A stretch of DNA of 23,806 bases, from NCBI GenBank assembly GCA_902489745.1, contig CABUBB010000026.1, forward strand, positions 1 through 23,806, given 5' to 3'. This document shows positions 6,653 to 14,782 of this stretch, piece by piece; positions within the stretch are counted from its first letter, which is position 1, and the number at the start of each line of letters is the position of its first letter. The notes under the pieces were generated by a model. That model did no database searches. It had not been told where the DNA came from and saw only the letters and a program-made list of their open reading frames with translations. The position numbers and the translations under genes were made by a program. This stretch comes from Metaruminococcus_A sp003150405 (GTDB lineage: Bacteria > Bacillota > Clostridia > Oscillospirales > Ruminococcaceae).

Positions 6653-7489
6653 CTAACAAATCTTGATGCCAAGCTGTTCTGCCAGTGCGCGGATATAAGC
6701 CAGTTCCTCCTGGTATTCTTCCAGCGTATCCCGGTGTTCGATAATCAGCGGAGTTTCCGGCGGAAGTTTCGCAATTTCGTTGAGAAAGGCGGTGTAATCC
6801 ACCCCGCCTTTACCAATAAATGCCTCCCGGACACAGTAGGTCAGTTCCGGGGTCAGCAGGACGTCCTTCGCATGGATACTTTTGATCTGCGGGCCAAGTT
6901 TTTCAAAGCATTCATGCAGAAATTCGGCATTCCAAAAATAACGGTCTGGAGTAAATATCATGTTAAAGGGGTCCAAATGCACGGAAAACCGTTCCCGGTC
7001 AACGTCTTTGAGAAGCTGCAAATATTCGTCCGGCGAAGTGGGCGGCACAATGGGCATGCACTCGATGGTGTAGTAGGTGTTTTGAGGCTGTACGTCGTCG
7101 ATGATCTCCTGTATGGATTCAACAATACGGCGGTAACCCTCCGGCGTACGGTCTTTTTTGCAGCCGAAGCACCAGTTTGGCCCGGTGGAGCCGGAAACAT
7201 TGACGCAGCAGTTGGCGCCGATTTGATCGGCGAGGCGGAGCTGACGTTTGGCATAGGCAAGCGCCTCAGCGCGTGCGGATGGATCATCCGAAATAGGGCT
7301 GTTCCAGACTCCAACCTCTGCAATGGTGATATTGTGGCGTGCAGCAGCTTCCCGGTAGGCGGAAATGGTGTCGCTGTCGGTATCTCCTTTAATTGGACAA
7401 ACCGCAGCCGTACAACCGAGCTGCTCGAAAAAAGCGCCCCATTCCTCCGGAGTAGAATGTTTGGGAAAGTAGGAAATGCCAAGTTTCAT
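6653..7489 (-). CDS. Sugar phosphate isomerase/epimerase-type TIM barrel
   Basis: A 278-residue AP_endonuc_2/xylose-isomerase-like TIM barrel. The pattern of acidic and histidine residues at strand ends is present: EVGVWN, YTIECMP, SVHLDPFNM, SIHAKDV and LIIEHRD. These supply the Glu/Asp/His divalent metal site of the fold. Members act on sugars, inosose-type polyols or hydroxypyruvate; the substrate here is not determined. The ATG at 7489 has GGAG seven bases upstream, and the longer frame to 7645 crosses the promoter region. A promoter is seen at 7666-7694. It is a distant relative of the gene at 12951-13724 but clearly not a recent duplicate. Confidence 0.8.
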   Translation of the reverse strand: MKLGISYFPKHSTPEEWGAFFEQLGCTAAVCPIKGDTDSDTISAYREAAARHNITIAEVGVWNSPISDDPSARAEALAYAKRQLRLADQIGANCCVNVSGSTGPNWCFGCKKDRTPEGYRRIVESIQEIIDDVQPQNTYYTIECMPIVPPTSPDEYLQLLKDVDRERFSVHLDPFNMIFTPDRYFWNAEFLHECFEKLGPQIKSIHAKDVLLTPELTYCVREAFIGKGGVDYTAFLNEIAKLPPETPLIIEHRDTLEEYQEELAYIRALAEQLGIKIC

Positions 7490-7665
7490 AGCAAAGCTCC
7501 TTTCAGAACGGGTTTGTAGAAAGGCGAAATCCAACCGCCATTCCGCGGACAGCGGATTAGCTGTCTGTCGGGCATGCCTGGACAGGCAGCAAACGTGGCA
7601 GGGGCTGCGCCGCTGAAAAAAATTCAACAAAAAAACAAATCGCATCCCAAACGGCTGCTGCTTTC

Positions 7666-7694
7666 ATTATAAGCTTTGTTTCGACAGAAAACAA
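7666..7694 (-). promoter_or_regulatory. Promoter for the TIM-barrel gene
   Basis: On the minus strand TTGTTT (7694-7689), a 17-bp spacer and TATAAT (7671-7666). Transcription would start near 7659, leaving an untranslated leader of about 170 nt. Confidence 0.65.
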
Positions 7695-7744
7695 GGCGTT
7701 ACCCGTGAACCCTAACGCTTTCCCGGATTTTGCGCCGCAAAGCC

Positions 7745-7773
7745 TTGCATGTTGTAAAGGCGAATGGTAAAAT
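7745..7773 (+). promoter_or_regulatory. Promoter for ung
   Basis: TTGCAT (7745-7750), 17-bp spacer, TAAAAT (7768-7773) with a TGn extension just before it. Start near 7780, about 24 nt before the ung start codon. It is arranged back to back with the minus-strand promoter at 7666-7694. Confidence 0.6.
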
Positions 7774-7803
7774 TGTAGCATCAGTTTCAAGGAGGGCGGC
7801 CGA

Positions 7804-8481
7804 ATGGTTCAGTTTGGCAACGACTGGGATGAAATCCTCAAAGGCGAATTTGATAAGCCTTACTATAAAAAGCTCCATGCGTTTTTAAAACGGGAATATG
7901 GCTCCAGGCGGGTTTATCCGGACATGTATAGCATCTTCAAAGCGATGCAGGTGACCCCGTACAAGGAGGTCAGGATAGTTATTTTGGGGCAGGATCCCTA
8001 CCACGGGCCGGGACAGGCGCATGGACTTTCCTTTTCGGTACAGCCGGGGGTGGAACCGCCGCCGTCGCTTATGAATATTTACCTGGAGCTCCAGAATGAG
8101 CTGGGATGTTTTGTTCCGGACAACGGTTGCCTGCTGCCATGGGCGGAGCAGGGGGTATTGCTGCTCAATACGGTACTGACGGTGCGCGCCGGGCAGGCAA
8201 ACTCCCACCGCGGCTGTGGCTGGGAAATTTTTACCGACCGGGTCATTGAACTGCTCAATGAGCGGGAAAAGCCGATTGTTTTCCTGCTTTGGGGGGCGAA
8301 TGCGCGTGCAAAAACCGCGCTGATTACCAACCCGCAGCATTTTATTCTAACGGCGCCGCATCCGAGCCCGCTCTCGGCGGCGCGCGGCTTTTTCGGCTGC
8401 GGCCACTTTAAAAAAGCGAATGAGCTGCTACAGTCAGTTGGTGAGGAGCCGGTGAACTGGCAAATCCCGAATCTAGGTTGA
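7804..8481 (+). CDS. ung: Uracil-DNA glycosylase, family 1
   Basis: Removes uracil from DNA to start base-excision repair. The 225-residue length is typical. The family-1 water-activating motif GQDPYH is at residues 62-67 with catalytic Asp64, followed by GPGQAHGLSFSV. The DNA-intercalating loop HPSPLSAARGF near the C-terminus contains the second catalytic His. The ATG at 7804 follows AAGGAGGGC by a normal spacing. The gene stands alone behind its own promoter. Confidence 0.97.
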   Translation: MVQFGNDWDEILKGEFDKPYYKKLHAFLKREYGSRRVYPDMYSIFKAMQVTPYKEVRIVILGQDPYHGPGQAHGLSFSVQPGVEPPPSLMNIYLELQNELGCFVPDNGCLLPWAEQGVLLLNTVLTVRAGQANSHRGCGWEIFTDRVIELLNEREKPIVFLLWGANARAKTALITNPQHFILTAPHPSPLSAARGFFGCGHFKKANELLQSVGEEPVNWQIPNLG

Positions 8482-8790
8482 TAAAAACGATTTTGGTATA
8501 TTCTCAGCCGTTGAAATTGGCCTTGGCGTTTTTCGGCCTCAGTCAACTGCAGCGTTTTCCGTCTCCGGCGTTTCTGCCTGCTAAGCTTTGCTATCGTTAG
8601 CGGTATTGAACTGCCTTTTATCACTTTAGACATTTTATTCCCTGGTGTAGTCCATTCTCAATGTTTGGGCTGCCCGGTATTTTCTATGTGTTCCGGAGGA
8701 TTAACAGCCTTAGCTTTGTCCTTTCGCAAATTCCGAAACAATCGGCGGGATTTCCTGCTAGTCATAAATATCAATAAAGGAGCATCAACT
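8482..8790. other. Intergenic region between ung and the GH36 gene
   Basis: Just over 300 bp. No clear terminator or promoter is read with confidence. The GH36 ribosome binding site (AAAGGAG) is at its right end. A minus-strand frame beginning at 8633 gives a basic N-terminal stretch but then runs antisense through ung and was not called. Confidence 0.4.
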
Positions 8791-10833
8791 ATGCAGAACA
8801 TCAAAACACCATTTTATACGCTGGACGTTGGTGGGGCGGATGCCCTGCTCCGCTATACGGCGAATGGCAGAACCTTTGTATTGGCTGGGCCGGTTTTTGA
8901 AGTGGATGGCGCACCGCTGACACCGGATTTTTCCACGGTGGAGCTTGTATCCGAGCAAAATTTGGGCAATGTGACCGAGTACCGCTTTGCGGCGGCTTAC
9001 CGCACTCTGCTAGGCATTACCCTGACATTGGTACTGCATACAGCGGAGCAGACCCCGGTTATGCGGTTCCAGTATCTGCTCTCTGGTGACGGCGTCCATC
9101 GCTTGACCAAGACAAGTGGCGCCGATGCTTTGGAATACCTCAAATGGAACGCCGCACCGGGCGATTCCATGACTGAAGTGCGTTTTTCCGAGTTTAACCA
9201 GCTTACCCACAGCTTCTGTATGAACGAAGTGCCGGTGGAGGAGAGTTTTTTCGCAAACCGCTTTGATGTAATGGGACCCTTGCTCGCAGGAGGGGATGGA
9301 AAAACCAGTTATCTCGCCGCCTATGAGCACGGTTCGCAGTACCCGGATGCGTTCGTCCACTTCTGTTTTGCGCCAGACCGCAGTATTGCGCTTGCAGCGA
9401 AAAAGGGGAGTTATACCTCTGGGACGGTGCTGGGCGAACAGCCCTATGAGGGGCTGTGGCTCCAGTTTGGTGCGGCGCAGGGGGATATCGACCAGCTTGC
9501 AGCGCATTACCGGGCGTTCCAGCTTGGTTATGCAACCCAAAACCTGGAAAGCCGGAAGCCGTACATCTTTTACAATACCTGGAACTACCAGGAGCGCAAC
9601 AAGTGGTGGAACCGCAAGGCCTACCTTGCGGATATGAACGAAGCGCGGATGCTTCAAGAAATTGAGGTAGCGCACAAAATGGGCATTGAAGTGTTCGTCA
9701 TTGATACCGGCTGGTACGAAAAGACCGGCGACTGGGTCGTCAACCGCGAGCGCTTCCCGGATGGGATGAAAAAGGTCAAGGCCAAGCTGGACGAATACGG
9801 CATGCGGCTCGGCCTTTGGATTGGGCCGACCCTTGCGGCCGTTTCAAGCGAGGCGCACAAGCACAATCCGGATTGCAAAATTGCTTGGAACGGTAAGGTG
9901 CCGGAACCCCAGCCCATTTGGGAGACCGAGGAGAGCTACGGCATGTGTATCGTCAGCCCCTACTGGGAGACGCTGGCAGATACCCTGATTTCTCTCGCCA
10001 AAGAACTTGGTGTTACCTATTTTAAATGGGATGCCATTGAGCAGTACGGCTGCAATGCGCCGAATCATTATCACGGCGATTTGGGCAATTCCCCGGAGGA
10101 GCGGGCCGATTCCTATGCCTTCCAGCTCGGTGCATACATGTCTAAAATTGTGGACAAGGTCTGTGCAGCCTGCCCGGAGGTTATCATCGATTTTGATATT
10201 ACCGAGGGGCGGCGCAGCGTTGGGCTTTCTTTCCTCTCTTCCGGCAAGTATTTCCTCATCAACAATGGACCGTACTATGCAAACTATAACCTCCCCTGTG
10301 AGGATGACTGGACCAATATCTTTGTGGCGCCGGGTGCGCCGCGCACTTGGATCTGCCGCACCCCGCTCACCTTTGACAAATGGATTCCCTCGGTGCTCTT
10401 CCTCACCCATTATCTACCGGATGATCCGATTAGTTCGCAGGACATCAACATTGCATCGCTTATCCTGGGGCAAAACGGCATTTGGGGCGATCTGCCCGCC
10501 CTTTCAGAGACGGGGACGAACCGCTTTGCTGAACTGCTCGGCAAATACAAACAGGTGCGGGAGGATATTACGGCGGAATCAGCCATTAAAACCGGTATGA
10601 CCGGTTCTGGTTTTGAGTGTTACGAAAAGCTCTCGGGCAAAACCGGAAAAGGTGCTGTAGTGGTTTTCTCCACCGTTCGGGATACCTTCAAATACATCAC
10701 CCGGCGTAAGGCGGACAAAACCTGCTGGACAAGCGTCCCGGCTCTGGTTGAGCCGCTGCCGGACGGAACTGCACTCATTACGGTGAAATTCGAGGAACCC
10801 GGTGCCGCCATTCTGTTTTTTGGGGCGAGATGA
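8791..10833 (+). CDS. GH36-type alpha-galactosidase
   Basis: A 680-residue glycoside hydrolase of the GH36/melibiase type, expected to release alpha-galactose from oligosaccharides such as raffinose or melibiose. An N-terminal beta-sandwich (about 1-260) precedes the TIM barrel, which opens at KPYIFYNTWNY and contains DTGWYEKTGDW. YFKWD carries the presumed nucleophile Asp414, and the acid/base is probably in DFDITEG (Asp467 or Asp469). The usual cysteine-glycine acid/base motif CSGGGGR is replaced by ITEGRRS, so specificity may differ from classical enzymes. No signal peptide is seen, so it is probably cytoplasmic. The ATG at 8791 has AAAGGAG upstream; an earlier in-frame start at 8665 lacks one. 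It is followed by a HAD phosphatase after 16 bp. Confidence 0.8.
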   Translation: MQNIKTPFYTLDVGGADALLRYTANGRTFVLAGPVFEVDGAPLTPDFSTVELVSEQNLGNVTEYRFAAAYRTLLGITLTLVLHTAEQTPVMRFQYLLSGDGVHRLTKTSGADALEYLKWNAAPGDSMTEVRFSEFNQLTHSFCMNEVPVEESFFANRFDVMGPLLAGGDGKTSYLAAYEHGSQYPDAFVHFCFAPDRSIALAAKKGSYTSGTVLGEQPYEGLWLQFGAAQGDIDQLAAHYRAFQLGYATQNLESRKPYIFYNTWNYQERNKWWNRKAYLADMNEARMLQEIEVAHKMGIEVFVIDTGWYEKTGDWVVNRERFPDGMKKVKAKLDEYGMRLGLWIGPTLAAVSSEAHKHNPDCKIAWNGKVPEPQPIWETEESYGMCIVSPYWETLADTLISLAKELGVTYFKWDAIEQYGCNAPNHYHGDLGNSPEERADSYAFQLGAYMSKIVDKVCAACPEVIIDFDITEGRRSVGLSFLSSGKYFLINNGPYYANYNLPCEDDWTNIFVAPGAPRTWICRTPLTFDKWIPSVLFLTHYLPDDPISSQDINIASLILGQNGIWGDLPALSETGTNRFAELLGKYKQVREDITAESAIKTGMTGSGFECYEKLSGKTGKGAVVVFSTVRDTFKYITRRKADKTCWTSVPALVEPLPDGTALITVKFEEPGAAILFFGAR

Positions 10834-10849
10834 TTCAAAGGAGAAATAT

Positions 10850-11689
10850 ATGAAGACACTGTATCTGTCCGATTTGGATGGCACCTTGCTCGATCCGGAC
10901 GCGCGGTTATCGCCCTATGCAGTGGACTCCCTTACCCGGATGCTGCAAAAGGGGCTGCCGTTTGCTTATGCCTCCGGACGCACACCGGATGCGGCAATTA
11001 AAATTATGGAAGAGGTCCCCATTGTGTTGCCCTGCATTATGCTCAACGGGGTGCTGATTTACGATCCGGCACAGGGGAAATACATCCATCAGGAGCGCTT
11101 TTCGGCTCAAGAGGCGGAGGGGGTTGCCGCCTTGCTTCGGGAAAACGGATTGAGCAGTTTTTACCATTGTCTGCATGAGGATATCTTTGAGACTTTTTAT
11201 GAGCGCGCGGATTCCCCGGAAATGCAGGATTTTATGAAGGTACGGCAGCAGCGCTATGGCATGCGCTTCGCTCAGATTTCAGATTTTCGTACCTTGGAGC
11301 CGCAGGATGTGATCACTTTCTGTGTTATGGGGCCGTATGAACAGCTTGCCCTAGTAAAAGATGTGTTAGAACGGCACAACGTCGGATGGGCGTTTTATCC
11401 CAACAATTATTTCCCAGACTCTTGGTGCCTTGAAATTTCCAGCATCCGTGCGTCCAAATATCATGCAGCGCTTTGGCTGAAGCGGTATCTCGGCGCTGAA
11501 GAGCTTGTAGGATTTGGGGATAATTTAAACGATCATCCGTTGCTGAAAGCGTGCGCCCGCAGCTATGCAGTCGGAAATGCGCAGGAGGAATTGAAAGCGC
11601 AGGCAGACGGTGTGCTCGCGCCCAACACGCAAGACGGCGTTATACATTTTTTGGAGCAGGATTGGGAAAAGTCATGTGGGGGCGCCTAA
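10850..11689 (+). CDS. Cof-type HAD-family phosphatase
   Basis: A 279-residue haloacid dehalogenase-like phosphatase of the Cof (IIB cap) group; members dephosphorylate sugar phosphates, FMN and similar compounds. Motif I DLDGT starts at residue 8, with Asp8 as nucleophile and Asp10 as acid/base. Motif IV is GFGDNLNDHPLL near the C-terminus. The start at 10850 has AAAGGAG seven bases upstream. It lies 16 bp after the GH36 gene and is probably co-transcribed, which hints at sugar phosphate turnover. A terminator follows at 11739-11764. Confidence 0.88.
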   Translation: MKTLYLSDLDGTLLDPDARLSPYAVDSLTRMLQKGLPFAYASGRTPDAAIKIMEEVPIVLPCIMLNGVLIYDPAQGKYIHQERFSAQEAEGVAALLRENGLSSFYHCLHEDIFETFYERADSPEMQDFMKVRQQRYGMRFAQISDFRTLEPQDVITFCVMGPYEQLALVKDVLERHNVGWAFYPNNYFPDSWCLEISSIRASKYHAALWLKRYLGAEELVGFGDNLNDHPLLKACARSYAVGNAQEELKAQADGVLAPNTQDGVIHFLEQDWEKSCGGA

Positions 11690-11738
11690 CATTGTTTGGC
11701 AAGGCCGTCGGCAGTTTTTTGAAACAAACTAAAAAATT

Positions 11739-11764
11739 CCCGCTGGAAGATCCGGCGGGTTTTT
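11739..11764 (+). terminator. Shared intrinsic terminator
   Basis: Stem CCCGCTGG/CCGGCGGG (8 bp, one G-T pair) with loop AAGAT, then five T. It ends the GH36-HAD transcript. The convergent XRE gene stops at 11766, and the A-run at 11730-11736 could let the same hairpin work in reverse. Confidence 0.8.
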
Positions 11765-11765
11765 C

Positions 11766-11996
11766 TTAGTCGTCTTTAAATTCTAAAAATTTGCTTGGCT
11801 TGATATCAAGTTCTCTGGAAATCTTAAAAATAAAATCCAAAGTGGTGCGTTGTGCAGCAGTTTCCATACGGCTAATGGTCTTGTTGTCAACACCAAGCCG
11901 TTCTGCCAATTGCTGTTGCGTTAAGTTTGCGCGTTTTCGGTAGTAGGCGATGTTCAAGCCAATTTTGCGGTAATATTCTTTTAAATAATCTTCCAT
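11766..11996 (-). CDS. XRE-family HTH regulator (small)
   Basis: A 76-residue protein that is almost entirely one Cro/C1-type helix-turn-helix domain: IGLNIAYYRKRANLTQQQLAERLGVDNKTISRMET covers helices 1-4 with the recognition helix at VDNKTISRME. There is no effector or dimerisation domain of note, so it is a DNA-binding repressor of unknown target. The ATG at 11996 has AGGAG seven bases upstream. The stop abuts the terminator shared with the HAD gene. Upstream, a GTTA-gtt-TAAC repeat (12024-12034) could be its own operator. Confidence 0.85.
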   Translation of the reverse strand: MEDYLKEYYRKIGLNIAYYRKRANLTQQQLAERLGVDNKTISRMETAAQRTTLDFIFKISRELDIKPSKFLEFKDD

Positions 11997-12080
11997 GGTA
12001 TCACTCCTGAGGCAATTTATATTGTTAGTTTAACGAATTGGGCGTGTGCAATACAGACCTTAACGCGTCGATTAATTACC

Positions 12081-12109
12081 TTGACACGGTTAATTTTTGG
12101 AATTATCAT
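12081..12109 (+). promoter_or_regulatory. Strong promoter of the candidate small RNA
   Basis: Perfect TTGACA (12081-12086), 17-bp spacer and TATCAT (12104-12109). The predicted start, about 12116, coincides with the first base of the closing stem of the downstream RNA candidate. Confidence 0.7.
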
Positions 12110-12115
12110 TAGAGT

Positions 12116-12236
12116 AACGGCAGGCTCAGGATTTTTATATCGCCTATCAGGTTGTTTAAAATTCCGCTAACAGGATTGCCACTCCGCTCTCCTGCCGTTT
12201 CTTGGCCGGGGGAATTCCTCCGGCCTCTTTCTTTTA
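12116..12236 (+). ncRNA. Candidate small non-coding RNA of about 120 nt
   Basis: Three independent signals line up: a TTGACA/TATCAT promoter predicting a start at about 12116, a perfect 9-bp stem joining the first bases AACGGCAGG (12116-12124) to CCTGCCGTT (12191-12199), and a GC-rich hairpin with GGCCGG/CCGGCC arms (12205-12210 and 12221-12226) followed by TCTTTCTTTT. The enclosed 66 nt contains CAGGATT twice and CCGCT twice. No ATG-initiated frame with a ribosome binding site is present. I do not recognise the family; 6S RNA would be longer and the SRP core motif is absent. It lies between two XRE regulator genes on the opposite strand. Confidence 0.55.
12205..12236 (+). terminator. Terminator of the candidate small RNA
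   Basis: Near-perfect palindrome with GGCCGG/CCGGCC outer arms and GGAATTCC core, followed by a pyrimidine-rich, mostly T tail. It points away from both XRE genes and serves the plus strand. Confidence 0.65.
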
Positions 12237-12255
12237 CCGGTTGGTGTATTGCAGC

Positions 12256-12288
12256 AAAAAAGCCCACACTGGTAAGTTGTGGGCTTTT
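12256..12288 (-). terminator. Terminator of the second XRE gene
   Basis: Perfect 11-bp stem AAAAGCCCACA/TGTGGGCTTTT (12258-12268/12278-12288) with a 9-nt loop. On the minus strand it is followed by a run of U (A-run at 12256-12260). It lies about 125 bp past the stop of the 12415 gene. It may also work on the plus strand. Confidence 0.75.
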
Positions 12289-12414
12289 AAGGGGAACAAG
12301 CGGAAGCAAAGATATAATTTGGCTTGTAGGAGGTACTCTGAACAGTGAAAAAATAGAAAGGGAAATCACTGTTTATGAGGTTTTGTTCGGCTTAGGGGCA
12401 GGGTTATTGGTAGA

Positions 12415-12639
12415 TTATTCATCGGACCTGTTTTCTTCATTAAAAAATTGAAGGAGTGGAACGCCCAGCGTATCTGCAAGACATTCCAGCGTTTTAACGG
12501 TTGGGTTTCCGCGGCCTTTCTCTAACGACCGAAGATGGGAAGCACTGGTATTCAACTCGTTTGCAAGCCTTTCCTGTGTATAGCCGTGGGTTGTTCTCAA
12601 CTCTTTGAGATTATGCCCGATCAGCTCATATACTGTCAT
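12415..12639 (-). CDS. XRE-family HTH regulator (small)
   Basis: A 74-residue single-domain Cro/C1-type regulator. The HTH runs from NLKELRTTHGYTQERLANEL to SASHLRSLEKG, followed by the family-typical NPTVKTLECLADTLGV. The ATG at 12639 has GAAGGGG about ten bases upstream; the longer frame to 12675 adds no domain. A promoter at 12689-12717 and a 7-bp inverted repeat (12662-12680) just downstream of the predicted start site suggest it represses itself. Targets are unknown. It resembles the 11766 gene in type but not closely in sequence. Confidence 0.85.
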   Translation of the reverse strand: MTVYELIGHNLKELRTTHGYTQERLANELNTSASHLRSLEKGRGNPTVKTLECLADTLGVPLLQFFNEENRSDE

Positions 12640-12661
12640 AATGCAAAACCCCTTCAATTCT

Positions 12662-12680
12662 ATAAAATATGACATTTTAT
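12662..12680. promoter_or_regulatory. Likely operator of the second XRE gene
   Basis: ATAAAAT-atgac-ATTTTAT is a perfect 7-bp inverted repeat covering about +2 to +20 of the predicted transcript, the usual place for an autorepressor site. The AT-rich setting lowers certainty. Confidence 0.4.
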
Positions 12681-12688
12681 TTGCTTAC

Positions 12689-12717
12689 ATTATAAAAATT
12701 TTGGTAAGACTGGGCAA
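12689..12717 (-). promoter_or_regulatory. Promoter of the second XRE gene
   Basis: On the minus strand TTGCCC (12717-12712), 17-bp spacer, TATAAT (12694-12689). Start near 12682, about 43 nt before the ATG. Confidence 0.6.
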
Positions 12718-12892
12718 GACCATATAAGACCGCCTTTTTAAAGTCCAAAAGGCAGATAAAGCGTAAAACGGCGAAATATCTGCATTTTTCTGTGCGGATC
12801 TATTATATCGGCGGCAAAGAGAACATGTATTTTTACAAAAAATATAGTAAAAAATGAGCATAGGTTTTATAAGCGCTGTTATGGAAACAAAT

Positions 12893-12925
12893 AAAAAACC
12901 CGTTTCCGGTAAGACCGGAAACGGG
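12893..12925 (-). terminator. Terminator of the TIM-barrel gene
   Basis: Perfect 11-bp stem CCCGTTTCCGG/CCGGAAACGGG (12899-12909/12915-12925) with a 5-nt loop, then six U on the minus strand. It lies about 25 bp past the stop codon of the isomerase gene. Confidence 0.9.
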
Positions 12926-12950
12926 GTATGTTTTTTAACGGCAATTCGTT

Positions 12951-13724
12951 TTACAGAATACTGCGGAAATAATTGACCGATTCATCGGCAACAGCTTCGT
13001 AGTCATACTGATAAGCGTCAAAAGCAGCCATACCGTCAAATCCAACTTCACGGAGCTTGGCGATATAACCAGGAAGATCCATATCGCCTTCGTAGGGAAC
13101 CAGGTGATTGTGTACGCCTGCTTTCATGTTTTCCAAATGAGCGTGAATGATGAGTCCTTTACAGTCCTCAATGGCCTGCATGGGGTCGGGATCACAGAGG
13201 AAAACATGGCCGACGTCGCAGTTGACCTTGAGCACCGGTGAGTTGATTTCTTTGAACGCCTTGAGCATGAGAGCGGTACTGTCAATGACAAATCCTGGCT
13301 CATATTCCATTGCAAGTTCAATGCCTAGGGTTTGGGCGTAATCGCAGAGACGTTTGGTGTATTCAATCTGTTTGGCCCACTGAACCTCATAAGGCTCGTC
13401 ATCGTTTTTAACCGCCCCGTTGATAATAACCAAAGGGGAGTCCATTTCTTTTGCAATTCGAATAGCGTTATAGACCGTCTGGAAGTTTTCGTCGTTTGCT
13501 GTATAATCCATGTGAGCACTTACCGAGTAGGCTTTGACACCATACCGCTGAATAACAGATTTCATTTCACCGGCAAAGCCGGGAGAAAAAAATTCCGGGC
13601 GGGGTTTAAACTGACGGTCAGAAACACCAAATTCAATTCCGTCAAAGCCGTGAGCCATCAGGCGTTTGACGCCTTCTTCATAGGGGAGGGGGGCAATCAT
13701 TTGAACGCGTCCGAGTAAATACAT
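12951..13724 (-). CDS. Sugar phosphate isomerase/epimerase-type TIM barrel
   Basis: A 257-residue AP_endonuc_2/xylose-isomerase-like protein. Metal-site segments are AMEYEPG, NCDVGH, HAHLEN and AFDAYQY, giving the Glu/Asp/His/Glu pattern of D-tagatose 3-epimerase and IolE/IolI-type enzymes. The HxHLEN segment followed by HLVPYEGDMD is typical of hexulose/ketose 3-epimerase-like members; the exact sugar is unknown. The ATG at 13724 has AAAAGGAG upstream. It is a single-gene transcript with its own promoter (13821-13849) and a strong terminator. Confidence 0.82.
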   Translation of the reverse strand: MYLLGRVQMIAPLPYEEGVKRLMAHGFDGIEFGVSDRQFKPRPEFFSPGFAGEMKSVIQRYGVKAYSVSAHMDYTANDENFQTVYNAIRIAKEMDSPLVIINGAVKNDDEPYEVQWAKQIEYTKRLCDYAQTLGIELAMEYEPGFVIDSTALMLKAFKEINSPVLKVNCDVGHVFLCDPDPMQAIEDCKGLIIHAHLENMKAGVHNHLVPYEGDMDLPGYIAKLREVGFDGMAAFDAYQYDYEAVADESVNYFRSIL

Positions 13725-13820
13725 GGTGGTATTCTCCTTTTGTAGTTGATTGATACAGTGAAAAAAATAGAGTTATCCCAACACCCATGCGGCGGTTTGC
13801 CGGTATGGGATTATAATGCC

Positions 13821-13849
13821 ATTATAAGGGAACAAATGCAGAATGTAAA
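13821..13849 (-). promoter_or_regulatory. Promoter of the TIM-barrel gene
   Basis: On the minus strand TTTACA (13849-13844), 17-bp spacer, TATAAT (13826-13821). Start near 13814, giving a leader of about 90 nt. Confidence 0.65.
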
Positions 13850-13954
13850 CACGTGAATGATGGTTCTAGAAGAATCTCGTTGCTGTACTTTTGAAACCAT
13901 TGGAACAATATAAAAAGTCGAATTTAAATTTACAAAATGTATTATAAATAGAAT

Positions 13955-14782
13955 TTATACAATTTTATAGCAAAACAGTTCAAATTCGACCTGGGTTTCG
14001 AGCATATTTAATGCTTTAAGACGTGACTGATCCGTTGCTGATGTTTTGTAATAATACGGGGTCATGGCGAAAAGAGCGTGGATATCCTCCCGCTCCGGCA
14101 GACAGATACGATAGGAGAGATGTTCCTGTGAAAGCAGGGCAAAGCCCTCTAAGGCCGGGTCGCGGACCTCATTGGGGTAAGGGTGAGAATACACCGCCTC
14201 TTTCAAATCCCAAAGATGGTGTTTGCCCGGTACTGCCATGACAAACAGTCCGTCGGGCTTGAGTATACGCTGGTACTCCTCTTTGGCAAAGGGAGCAAAG
14301 AGATTAAGCACAAGATCAAATGCAGCAGAGGGGACGGGCATGTGGAAAGCACTCGCTACAGCAAAACGCGCCTTTTTGCATCGCTTAGCAGCCAGATCCA
14401 GAGCAAATTTGGAAATATCCAATCCAATGGTATCTGCTTTTATACCGCTGGTAGAAAGCGCTTCATAAAGCCGGGCGGTATAATAACCCTCGCCGCAGCC
14501 TGCATCGAGCAGGGCGGGCGCAGAATGCTCCGAGAGCAGATTGGTGCAGCAGGCGTTGAGGGCGGCCGAAAGCGGTTCGTAATACCCTTTATTCAAGAAA
14601 TCACGCCGGGAGGAGGCCATAAGCTTGTTATCTCCCGGCAGTTTGGAATGCTTGTTCTGCACCGGAAGCAGGTTGACATAGCCGCTTCGGGCAAGATCAA
14701 AGCTGTGATGTTTGGGGCAGACAAGACGGCTGTCCTGACACAGTAAAGATTCTCCGCAAAGGGGGCAAAGAAATGGTATCAT
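13955..14782 (-). CDS. rlmA: RlmA-type 23S rRNA guanine-N1 methyltransferase
   Basis: A 275-residue SAM-dependent methyltransferase of the RrmA/RlmA family, which methylates N1 of a guanine in helix 35 of 23S rRNA (G745 in RlmAI, G748 in RlmAII). The N-terminal zinc finger is present: Cys6, Cys9, Cys22 and His26, followed by FDLARSGYVNLL, which marks the family. The Rossmann SAM-binding motif LLDAGCGEGYYT follows near residue 91. RlmAI versus RlmAII cannot be told from sequence by eye. The start overlaps the stop of the flavin reductase gene by four bases, so the two are translationally coupled. No clear terminator is seen downstream. Confidence 0.88.
   Translation of the reverse strand: MIPFLCPLCGESLLCQDSRLVCPKHHSFDLARSGYVNLLPVQNKHSKLPGDNKLMASSRRDFLNKGYYEPLSAALNACCTNLLSEHSAPALLDAGCGEGYYTARLYEALSTSGIKADTIGLDISKFALDLAAKRCKKARFAVASAFHMPVPSAAFDLVLNLFAPFAKEEYQRILKPDGLFVMAVPGKHHLWDLKEAVYSHPYPNEVRDPALEGFALLSQEHLSYRICLPEREDIHALFAMTPYYYKTSATDQSRLKALNMLETQVEFELFCYKIV

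Noticed and set aside
8079..8633. Minus-strand frame with a basic N-terminus (MSKVIKGSS)
   Set aside because: Most of it is antisense to ung and the ribosome binding site is weak. The first 50 codons could be a small remnant but nothing supports it.
12152..12451. 99-codon plus-strand frame between the XRE genes
   Set aside because: It runs through two terminators and overlaps the end of an XRE gene. An internal AGGAGG at 12329-12334 is followed only by CTG in frame or by a four-codon GTG frame.
6653..13724. The two TIM-barrel genes as a recent duplication
   Set aside because: They share the fold and metal pattern but differ in length and in most residues, and each has its own promoter.
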